Shown in pieces: positions 51,950 through 59,299 of a stretch of 64,000 nucleotides of DNA (positions are counted from its first letter, which is position 1; each line of letters starts with the position of its first letter). This DNA comes from JBBAAP01 sp043808305 (lineage in GTDB: Bacteria; Planctomycetota; MHYJ01; JACQXL01): assembly GCA_043808305.1 (NCBI GenBank), contig JAZDFB010000028.1, forward strand, positions 43,918 through 107,917. The letters are read 5' to 3'. Position numbers and translations under genes: made by a program. The notes beneath the pieces are model-generated. The model was given only the letters and a program-made list of their open reading frames with translations. It did no database searches and was not told where the DNA came from.

Positions 51950-52352
51950 AGTCGCCTATGTCGTAATCGGCGCAACGGCTTTCCCGGTACACGGCTATTC
52001 CCGCGCCACTATGGATATTGACGTATTCATCAAACCGACCCGTCAGAACGCCCAAGCCACCATAGAAGCGTTAAAGTCATTCGGATACGATACCTCTGAC
52101 TTATCCATCAAGGACATCCTGACCAAAAAAGTCCTGATACGGCAATACCTGGTGCAGACAGACATCCACCCGTTTGTCAAAGGGATTACTTTTAAACAAG
52201 CCTGGGCAAACAAAGTCAAAAGCAAGATAGGCCGGGCCAGCGCCTATTTTGCGTCGTTGGACGACCTGATACAAATGAAGAAAGCCGCCGGCCGGCCGCA
52301 GGACAAGGCCGACCTGAAGGTTCTCAACCGCCTGAAAAAAAACGCCATCTAA
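51909..52352 (+). CDS. Nucleotidyltransferase (MNT/DUF6036-like), possible toxin
   Basis: 147 residues from ATG 51909 (a longer frame begins at 51888). VVIGATAFPVHGYSRATMDI then DVFI gives G-x-x-A...D-x-D, the minimal NTase core; KVLIRQYLVQTDIHPF and LDDLIQMKKAAGRPQDKADL complete the fold (the LxxLIxxKxxAGRPxDxxD motif of this group). It is much shorter than the AbiEii-like protein at 2.7 kb. It is coupled to the 66-residue protein, suggesting a toxin-antitoxin pair, although some such NTases are tRNA-acting antitoxins. Confidence 0.7.
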   Translation: MDISNLLKSLNAHKVAYVVIGATAFPVHGYSRATMDIDVFIKPTRQNAQATIEALKSFGYDTSDLSIKDILTKKVLIRQYLVQTDIHPFVKGITFKQAWANKVKSKIGRASAYFASLDDLIQMKKAAGRPQDKADLKVLNRLKKNAI

Positions 52353-52391
52353 GGTGTAAACGAATCCGGACAGCGGGGAAAAGGGGAATAA

Positions 52392-53237
52392 ATGAAAACT
52401 CAATTCTACGGCACGGACGGCGCATATTTCAAACCGCGATATGGCAAAAATATTCACCCACTCTCTACGTCCAGAGAATGGGATGGTGAAAGCCAGACAA
52501 ATTACTTCCGCGCGCGCAATCAAGACCCACGGATTGGTCGCTTCTTATCTGCCGACCCGATTGGATATGAGGGAGGGATAAATCTGTATAGCTATGTAGG
52601 AAACAATCCTATAAATTTAGTGGATTCTTTTGGTCTTGGCCCAACAATGTCTGTACCTGATCCTACACGAGACCATGTTAATTCATCTTCACTACCATGT
52701 TTAGGGGAATATGCCAGCAAAGAGGAAATAATGGGGTATTGTTGTTGTGTTGAGGAAGAAATCCAGTTTGAAACAAAGCCCAATAATTCATCTTTCAAAG
52801 TTAAGTTTAAATTACAAGATAAATTATGCCCCATTAAAGAGGCTGATAGTAAAACAAATAATAGCTGTACCCTTAAATGGTCTGAAAGAACTAGCCAACC
52901 TCCAAAAGGCTCAGCGATGGTGAGTGTCGACTATTATGTTTGGGTTCCTTTTCCCACTGATACTGGTGACGCTACATTTGATGCCTGGCGTAAATGGCGT
53001 AATAAAAAAGAACTAAAAAAAGAGGGGGAAATACTATCTTTAGTAGGAGGTGCAGATTTGTCAGACATTGCCCCAGAAAAAGGAACGACGCGTATATGGG
53101 AATATTATATTATAGTTGAAAGTTCAAAAGACTGTTCCGTGTGCAAATATCCAAAGAGTGAAAAGGGATTGAGACAAACTTGGGGTCCTGATGATAAAAC
53201 AATAAAATGGGAAACTCCAATAAATCCTCCGAAGTAA
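52392..53237 (+). CDS. Orphan RHS core plus variable C-terminal tip
   Basis: 281 residues. Residues 46-85 (NYFRARNQDPRIGRFLSADP, IGYEGGINLYSYVGNNPINL, then DSFGLGP) are the RHS-repeat-associated core that marks the junction between RHS shell and toxin tip. The following 195 residues are a different, AT-rich, Cys-containing domain (EIMGYCCCVEEEIQFETKPN, GSAMVSVDYYVWVPFPTDTG, ECYY-type aromatic end) that I do not recognise. There is no RHS shell upstream: ATG 52392 with GGGGAATAA before it starts shortly before the core. Inference: a displaced tip cassette of a polymorphic toxin, or a pseudogene fragment. Confidence 0.7.
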   Translation: MKTQFYGTDGAYFKPRYGKNIHPLSTSREWDGESQTNYFRARNQDPRIGRFLSADPIGYEGGINLYSYVGNNPINLVDSFGLGPTMSVPDPTRDHVNSSSLPCLGEYASKEEIMGYCCCVEEEIQFETKPNNSSFKVKFKLQDKLCPIKEADSKTNNSCTLKWSERTSQPPKGSAMVSVDYYVWVPFPTDTGDATFDAWRKWRNKKELKKEGEILSLVGGADLSDIAPEKGTTRIWEYYIIVESSKDCSVCKYPKSEKGLRQTWGPDDKTIKWETPINPPK

Positions 53238-53247
53238 AAATAAATTT

Positions 53248-54048
53248 ATGAGACATTATATTTTGATTCTTTGGTTTACTATTATTTTCTTATTTGTTTC
53301 AGGTTGCTGGTATGGTAAACAGGTTGAATTTGTTAACAAAGACTCTAACGCCGACAGCCTTTCAAAGGCTCTTAACACCATAGTAAAGGAAGAATCCTCT
53401 TCGTACCAACGGGTCCTTTGGAAGGCATCTCACACAGTGAAGGAATACTGTCTAGACCGTGAATGGTTAGAATTGAAATCTTCTTTGCAAAATCAAGGAC
53501 TTGTTTGCATAAGCTCAAATGAGTACTATTCGGAACACTTCTGTGGGGAAGCTATTCGGCGTTATATGGTGAGAAAAGATATATATTTTACCAATATAGA
53601 TTATCCCCATGATTTATACATAGAGTTATCAATGGAAAAAATACAAGAGCAAATTGGCAAGGTACTTGCCGCCGAAGCAGGGTTAGTTTCGGAAATAAAC
53701 GCTCCTTATAATTGGGTTATGAAACAAAAAAGGTATCTAACGGACTCAGCGGTGTCCCGCGTGCTTGAAACAGATGAGGTGAAAGAAACGGCTTTGAAAT
53801 TTCCTATTATAGATAAAATAGAGATTACGTATGATCTAATGAAAGGTCGTGAGGGCTATGGCCCATATGGTTTTCGTGTTTACCTTATTTTTAGGGCACA
53901 AGATGGAAAAGGTGGAGCGACTCTTCATTTTACTGTTGAAAGCGGTTTGGATCCAGTGAGATTTCGTGATGAGCAAAAATCTTCTGAAGAGTTTATATCC
54001 CAGGATACTCTTGGGAAAATTAAGTTTCGGGGTGGTAGTGAATGGTAG
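53248..54048 (+). CDS. Putative lipoprotein next to the RHS tip
   Basis: 266 residues. Lipoprotein signal with SGC lipobox (HYILILWFTIIFLFVSGC). The rest is soluble (LDREWLELKSSLQNQGLVCI, IEITYDLMKGREGYGPYGFR), ending with a beta-rich stretch. It starts ten bases after the RHS tip gene and shares its low GC content, so the two form a cassette. Inference: an immunity or export partner for the tip; a plain lipoprotein is equally possible. Confidence 0.5.
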   Translation: MRHYILILWFTIIFLFVSGCWYGKQVEFVNKDSNADSLSKALNTIVKEESSSYQRVLWKASHTVKEYCLDREWLELKSSLQNQGLVCISSNEYYSEHFCGEAIRRYMVRKDIYFTNIDYPHDLYIELSMEKIQEQIGKVLAAEAGLVSEINAPYNWVMKQKRYLTDSAVSRVLETDEVKETALKFPIIDKIEITYDLMKGREGYGPYGFRVYLIFRAQDGKGGATLHFTVESGLDPVRFRDEQKSSEEFISQDTLGKIKFRGGSEW

Positions 54049-54285
54049 AACCATATTATAGGTGCGGCTGATAACGGGGACTTGTCCCGTCTGAGGGAAA
54101 AAGGGGAATAAATAAAAGTGGTTTAGTGCCAGTGCGAACATCGTGAGCTTAGAGCTACTGCCTCCCTTTAGGGACTGGCACTTATCCAGTGCAAAAAACA
54201 GGATCAGTGATATTTGAAATGGGTTACAATCAGTTCTATTCTCGCCAAGCATTTATGCCATGTTTGTTAGCTTTATCCTGTAGGG

Positions 54286-54353
54286 ACATACCTACGGGTT
54301 ATAAGCATATACCTACGGGTTGTAGGTTATAGGTACATACCTACGGGTTATAG
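54286..54353. repeat. Degenerate repeats ACATACCTACGGGTTATA
   Basis: Three copies at 54286, 54307 and 54335 (spacing 21 then about 30 bases), directly in front of the next array. Confidence 0.6.
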
Positions 54354-54641
54354 GGACATCCCCCTAAGCCAGAAGGACATCATTCTAAGCCAGAAGGACA
54401 TCATTCTAAGCCAGAGGGACATCCTTCTAAGCCAGAGGGACATCCTTCTAAGCCAGAGGGACATCCTTCTAAGCCAGAGGGACATCCTTCTAAGTCAGAG
54501 GGATATCATTCTAAGCCAGAAGGATATCCCCCTAAGACAGAAGGATATCATTCTAAGCCAGAGGGACATCCTTCTAAGCCAGAGGGATATCCCCCTAAGA
54601 CAGAAGGATATCATTCTAAGCCAGAAGGACATCTTTCTAAG
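54354..54641. repeat. Tandem array: about 14 units of 21 bp (ggacatccttctaagccagag)
   Basis: Every unit is 21 bases from 54354. Variation is confined to a few positions (C/T in catc/tatc, CCTTC/CATTC/CCCCC, GCC/GAC, GAG/GAA). In one plus frame a unit reads KPEGHPS. Confidence 0.9.
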
Positions 54642-54803
54642 CCATATTCACCAGAATATAAGCCATATTCACAAGAATATAAGCCGTATTCTCAAGAATA
54701 TAAGCCATATTCTCAAGAATATAAGCTGTATTCTAAAGAATATAAGCCATATTCTCAAGAATATAACCCGTATTCTCAAGAATATAAGCCATATTCTTCA
54801 CGA
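54642..54803. repeat. Tandem array: about 8 units of 21 bp (ccatattctcaagaatataag)
   Basis: It continues the 21-base register of the previous array without a phase change (the shared AAGCCA joins them). TATTCTCAAGAATA is a palindrome in each unit. In the same plus frame a unit reads KPYSQEY. Confidence 0.9.
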
Positions 54804-54805
54804 AT

Positions 54806-54835
54806 TCCGGTGACACACACCTTCGGCGGTAACGC
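54806..54835. repeat. 30-bp leader copy 1
   Basis: Begins TCCGGTGACACACACCTTCG and continues GCGGTAACGC. Identical to 55739-55768; both are followed by TAATCA and a TTTTCCGAAA stretch. Confidence 0.85.
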
Positions 54836-54916
54836 GCTAATCAGGCCCATTTCCGGGCGCTGTTTTTCCGAAATCCGCAAATTTTGGGGGAGTTCCGCTC
54901 TCGGCCAAACCTGATA

Positions 54917-55180
54917 GGAAGTCGTAGCGTTACCGACCGGGAGCCGTGGCGTACCCGACCAGAAGTCGTGCCTTGCCTGATAAGGAGCCGATACGTTACC
55001 GACCAGAAGCCGTGCTTTGCCGGATAGGAAGTCGGGGCGTTACCGACCAGAAGCCGTGGCGTTACCGACCGAAAGTCGTGCCTTGCCTGATAGGGAGCCG
55101 ATGCGTTACCGACCAGAAGCCGTGCCTTGCCTGATAAGGAGTCGGGGCGTGCCAGACCAGGAGTCGGTGCATACGGCTCC
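54917..55180. repeat. Tandem array: 12 units of 22 bp (agaagccgtggcgttaccgacc type)
   Basis: From 54917 the array is exactly 12 x 22. Two end types (…CGACC and …TGATA/GGATA) occur in near-regular pattern CC, CC, TA, CC, TA, CC, CC, TA, CC, TA, CC, CC. It is followed by a C-rich tract (GATACCCCTACCTCTCCCCCC). Confidence 0.9.
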
Positions 55181-55335
55181 CGATTGATACCCCTACCTCT
55201 CCCCCCTAGGTAGGATACCCCTCCCCCCTTCAAGAAAGATGAAAATAAGCCCCCTATGGGGAAGGGTGGACACCAACACTCCATATATCACAGAGTATGC
55301 GTCTATATGATACGGGGGGTTGGTGTTTTATATAC

Positions 55336-55577
55336 GTTGTATATCAGCCGTAGGCACGTTACGCACCATTATGTCCTATGTTACATATCATTATATGCTA
55401 TGTTACGCACCAGGGCAGGATACGTTACGCACCAGCATAGCATATCTTACATATCAGTACGTGATATGTTGTATATCAGCCGTAGGCATATTACGCACCA
55501 GTATATCATAAGTTATATATCAGGGTATAAGGCATTACGCATCAGGGCGTGTTGCATTGTATATCAGGGTAAGACAC
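55336..55577. repeat. Tandem array: 11 units of 22 bp (gttacgcaccag + variable 10)
   Basis: Each unit has a conserved front (RTTACGCACCAG or RTTRTATATCAG) and a variable 10-base back (CCGTAGGCAC, CATAGCATAT, GGCAGGATAC and so on). It is followed by GGGATACCCCCTACCCTCCCC. Confidence 0.88.
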
Positions 55578-55738
55578 CGAGGGATACCCCCTACCCTCCC
55601 CCTCCCCCTGCGGTTTTTGGTCAAAATCTCCCCCAAACCGTTATTTTATGCTATTTTGCAGTTAAAGGGCGCCTATTTTGAGTGGTTTATACCCATATCA
55701 GAAACCGGCTAAACAGGGGTTTTGCCCGGCCCATACTA

Positions 55739-55768
55739 TCCGGTGACACACACCTTCGGCGGTAACGC
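55739..55768. repeat. 30-bp leader copy 2
   Basis: Identical to 54806-54835. It precedes a C-rich tract (55857-55900) and the third 22-bp array. Confidence 0.85.
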
Positions 55769-55902
55769 AGTAATCAAGCTTATTTTAAGGCGTTGTTTTC
55801 CGAAAATCACCCCTTTTTACCCTAATTCCGCGTTTAATTCGTTTTTATCCATTTAGGGAGGGGGGGGATACCTACCCCCCTCCCCCCTAACCCCTAATAC
55901 CT

Positions 55903-56298
55903 GTATCGCAAACGGGTGGCAGGCGTATCGCAAAGGGGTATTAGCCGTATCGCAAACGGGTGCCAGGACTATCGCAAACGGGTGCCAGCCGTATCGCAAA
56001 GGGGTATTAGCCGTATCGCAAACGGGTACCAGGCGTATCGCAAACGGGTACCCGGCATATCGCAAACGGGTACTAAGCGTATCGCAAACGGGTGCCAGGA
56101 CTATCGCAAACGGGTACCAGGCGTATCGCAAAGGGGCACCAGCCGTATCGCAAAGGGGCACCAGCCGTATCGCAAACGGGTATTAGCCGTATCGCAAACG
56201 GGTGCCAGGCATATCGCAAACGGGTGCCAGGCATATCGCAAACGGGTACCGGGCATATCGAAAACGGCTACCGGGCATATCGAAAACCTATACTACCG
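55903..56298. repeat. Tandem array: 18 units of 22 bp (gtatcgcaaacgggt + variable 7)
   Basis: The front GTATCGCAAACGGGT is nearly constant and the last 7 bases vary among GCCAGGC, ATTAGCC, ACCAGGC, ACCGGGC, GCCAGCC and others. The last two units decay. Exactly 18 x 22 from 55903. Confidence 0.9.
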
Positions 56299-56400
56299 TG
56301 AAAAAAATGCCCCCGAAGGGCTTTGCTCGAACTGGCACTAACCCATGAGCTTCGTCAGGATAATGTGGCAGTAACTCCCTTTGGTCGAACTGCCACTAAC

Positions 56401-59298
56401 CTATTTGCACATTGCCGTGAAGGGGCAGTATTGACAGCGGCGCTCGTCTTTGTCCGGCAGGAACGGCACTGCCGGATTGAAGATTTCTTTTATGATATGC
56501 TCCAGGGCATTAAGATAGATTGTCATTGCCTGTTGCCTGGACTGGGCGTCCTGGTCCTTGAACAGCCTGGTCTGGGTCAGGTCCCTGAGGTTGTAAAGAC
56601 CGGCGTTGATGTCCAGCCCGGCGAATTCTTTTTCCTGCGATACGAAGTGGTAATACAGGGGCAATTGGAACGAGCGGATGTTTTCCTTGATGGACTGGCG
56701 GGTCATTTCCATCCCGGCCAGCTTGTCGGCCGATTTGGGCGCTTCGTCAGTAGCCCCGGTCTTGTAGTCGATTATCATTATACTGCCGTCGCTTAGCAGG
56801 TCTATCCGGTCTACCCGGTATGTGAAATCAACGAGACCGCCGCTAAGCTTGATTTTGCCGGGATATTCCTTTTCCAACCCGATTATCTTTGCCACGCCGC
56901 GCCGGGTTTCGTTATCCAGGAAATCATCCAGCCGCTTTTTGAGTATCCCGCGCAGGAGGAATGAGTCCGATTTCATCCGGCTCTTGATTTCCTTGTCGAA
57001 CTTCTTGTCCATAGCGTTGAAGAAGTATTCCCTGAAACGGCCGTCTATGAGCGGTTCCTTGCCCAGGAATCCGGTGAATGTTTCCTGGAGCAGGTCGTGG
57101 ACGAATGTGCCGATTTGGGCGGCTTCGGGGCTTTCCAGCAGGTCGTCCTGCTCTTCCAAACCCAGGACATATTGATAATAAAACTTCAGCGGGCAGTTGA
57201 GGTAGGTGTTGAGCCGGCTGGCGGAATAGCGGCTTTGTTTGAGGAAATCGGCCATATCGGCGGTTTTTTCGGCCACGGTGGTTTGGTTAAAAGCCATTTG
57301 CATATCAAACCCGGCCTGGGGCGCGTTGATGGCCTGGAGTTTCCCGGCCTGTTTCTGTTTCTGCCAGAGGAGCTCTTCGATGAAGCGGCTCTTGGCCTTT
57401 TCCCGATTTTCCTCGTAGACCAGATGGACGTTGCGGGCGCCGGATATCAGGCGCATAAACTGGTAGCGCTGGATTTCCTCTTCCTTGTCCCAGCGTTCCA
57501 GCCCCAGGCTGAGCATTATCTCGCGGGGGATAAGCGGTTCGTAGATTTTCAGGCTGGGCAGGACCGATTCGTTGACGTCGATGACGATGACATTATCGAA
57601 ATTGAGTGCCCGGGTTTCCAGCATGCCCAGTATCTGGGTGCCGCGCAGGGGCGAGCCGCTGAAGGAGATTATCCCGGCACGCAGTTTCTGCAGGAAGATT
57701 TCCCTGATTTCAGCCGGTTCAAACCGCTCCCGGGCAAATGACAGGCCCTGCAGTTCGTCCTTGACGGCGTAGAGCTTGTCGATGATTTTGAGGTTGAACG
57801 GAAACCGGCCGAGCATGCTTTTGGCGGCCAGGGTATCCAGGAAACCGGACAATACTTCGGCAAACCGGCTGAAGTCGGCGATGTTTTCCCAGTCCAGGAA
57901 CAGCAGTTTATGCAGTTGTCGGAGCACAACGGCGCATTCATCGGCCGAGACGGCCAGCCCGGTATTGGCCAGGGTCTTGGCGGCCAGGCCGCATACCTTG
58001 TTTTCCTGCTCTATTTCTGCCAGGGACACAAACAGGCTCCCGCCGATGGATGATTCTTCCGCGCCTTTGAGAAGCTCTTCTATTTTATGGGCCAGGATGC
58101 GGGTGATTGACGGGTCAGGCCCGAGTTTGAGATTCTTCAACAGCGGGTGCTTGAGCAGGTTGATGTAATCACGGGCGTAATAACGGCCGGATTCGGCAAG
58201 GTCGCAACCAGTCCCAGAGCACCGCAGTGCCTCCCGCTTAGAGGGGCTAATAGGGGCCTTGCGGTTTTTCTGCGCCTCGAAAAGCAGGTCAAACAGGGCG
58301 AATAAAGAACTGCGCCGGAGCGGGTAGCCCATCGAGACGTTGAACTCATCCAGACTGGAGGATATCTCGGAAAGCAACGGGATAACGGTTTCCGGCCTGG
58401 GCGCGACGATGACGGTTTGGTCCTTTTTGCCGACGGTCTTGACTATTTCCCGGGCCAGGCAGACCTGCGAGTGCATATCCGCGCCCTGCCAAAGGTTGAG
58501 CTTGTATTCGGGCTTGGCCGGCCGGTCTCCCGGCCTGATAGGCGAACCCAGCAATTTAGCGTTATTTTCCAGCACGGTCCAGTCGTCCTGGCTGCCCTGG
58601 AAGATGCAGACGGCTTTCTTGCGCCGGTACAGGTCTTTGACCACGGATTGCTCGGTGGCGTGCAGGTAGAAGAAGTTGCAGAAGAAGACGGCGTCGAATT
58701 CATCGAAGCTCTTTTGCTTGACCGATTGAGAGGCGGCCCGGTAGATAAGCCCGCGCGAGTAAACTGATTTGCCGGCCAGTATTTTGTGATACGCCTGCCT
58801 GATTTTGATGATGTGCCGGAGCAGGGCGTTGATATTTTCCGGCACCTCGTAGCCGATATCGGCGCTGGCCTGGATATTTTTGAGCGATTGGTCGGGGATA
58901 TTTTCCAGGTCGAGCTGTTCGATGAAGAAAGCTATTTCCCCGGCCCAGGGCAGGAACTCCTTGAAACTGCCGGGCTGTTTGATGACGGCGGGGGCGATTT
59001 CCCGCGCCAGCTGGTAGATATAATAGCAGGCGTCCAGTTCCGAGACAACAGGCAGGGCGTCCCGGCCGGACACGGTGTATTGCATAAACTCGTCTATTGA
59101 GAAGCATTGGGGCGGGATGAAGCCCTGGCCTATTTTCCGGGACAAATCGCGTTTGAGGAACAGCGCCGGGCGCTTGCCGGTAAAAACGCAGGCCACCCGG
59201 TCAAGCGGCTGGCCTTTTTTACAGAAGCCGTCATAGAGGACCCGGCTGACCGTGCCAATCAGGTTATCCGCAAAACCGCAGGTGATAATTTGTTCCAT
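56401..59298 (-). CDS. addB: AddB-type subunit of ATP-dependent exonuclease
   Basis: 965 residues. A helicase-like but ATPase-poor N-terminal half (no Walker A) and the C-terminal RecB-type nuclease with IDLLSDGSIMIIDYKTG (catalytic Asp and D-x-K). The iron-sulphur cysteines are in NTYLNCPLKFYYQYVLG and at the end in RRCQYCPFTAMCK, the AddB arrangement. Its ATG lies one base after the addA stop. Known: AddAB processes double-strand ends for recombination and degrades foreign DNA. A repeat-derived in-frame segment (PISPSKREALRCSGTGCDLA, 58200-58262) is inserted in a linker. Confidence 0.82.
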   Translation of the reverse strand: MEQIITCGFADNLIGTVSRVLYDGFCKKGQPLDRVACVFTGKRPALFLKRDLSRKIGQGFIPPQCFSIDEFMQYTVSGRDALPVVSELDACYYIYQLAREIAPAVIKQPGSFKEFLPWAGEIAFFIEQLDLENIPDQSLKNIQASADIGYEVPENINALLRHIIKIRQAYHKILAGKSVYSRGLIYRAASQSVKQKSFDEFDAVFFCNFFYLHATEQSVVKDLYRRKKAVCIFQGSQDDWTVLENNAKLLGSPIRPGDRPAKPEYKLNLWQGADMHSQVCLAREIVKTVGKKDQTVIVAPRPETVIPLLSEISSSLDEFNVSMGYPLRRSSLFALFDLLFEAQKNRKAPISPSKREALRCSGTGCDLAESGRYYARDYINLLKHPLLKNLKLGPDPSITRILAHKIEELLKGAEESSIGGSLFVSLAEIEQENKVCGLAAKTLANTGLAVSADECAVVLRQLHKLLFLDWENIADFSRFAEVLSGFLDTLAAKSMLGRFPFNLKIIDKLYAVKDELQGLSFARERFEPAEIREIFLQKLRAGIISFSGSPLRGTQILGMLETRALNFDNVIVIDVNESVLPSLKIYEPLIPREIMLSLGLERWDKEEEIQRYQFMRLISGARNVHLVYEENREKAKSRFIEELLWQKQKQAGKLQAINAPQAGFDMQMAFNQTTVAEKTADMADFLKQSRYSASRLNTYLNCPLKFYYQYVLGLEEQDDLLESPEAAQIGTFVHDLLQETFTGFLGKEPLIDGRFREYFFNAMDKKFDKEIKSRMKSDSFLLRGILKKRLDDFLDNETRRGVAKIIGLEKEYPGKIKLSGGLVDFTYRVDRIDLLSDGSIMIIDYKTGATDEAPKSADKLAGMEMTRQSIKENIRSFQLPLYYHFVSQEKEFAGLDINAGLYNLRDLTQTRLFKDQDAQSRQQAMTIYLNALEHIIKEIFNPAVPFLPDKDERRCQYCPFTAMCK
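58200..58262. repeat. Dispersed repeat in the addB coding sequence
   Basis: Contains AGCACCGCAGTGCCTCCCGC and GGGGCTAATAGGGG. The first part is shared with the Bro-N gene at 24.3 kb. The peptide PIS...GTGCDLA resembles PISGTACGLA at 18.75 and 23.3 kb. Confidence 0.7.
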
Positions 59299-59299
59299 T

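Larger units (their letters stand above)
54049..56400. other. 2.3-kb gene-free block of tandem arrays
   Basis: It holds arrays at 54354, 54642, 54917, 55336 and 55903, two copies of a 30-bp leader, and C-rich tracts. The open frames in it (for example 54841-55284, 55853-56341) are repeat by-products with no ribosome sites. At the left end is a variable-arm hairpin (54123-54182) and at the right end another (56327-56400). Confidence 0.7.

Noticed and set aside
54841..55284. 147-residue minus-strand frame across an array
   Set aside because: Array-derived; no ribosome site and composition unlike any gene nearby.
55256..55681. 141-residue plus-strand frame rich in Tyr and His
   Set aside because: Covers the 55336 array and C-rich tract; no supporting signals.
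4820..56298. CRISPR array interpretation of the tandem arrays
   Set aside because: Units are contiguous without unique spacers of CRISPR size, and no cas genes are present.
55916..56341. Open frame through the 22-bp array, and its minus-strand counterpart 55853-56161
   Set aside because: No ribosome site or family; the frames follow from stop-poor repeat units.
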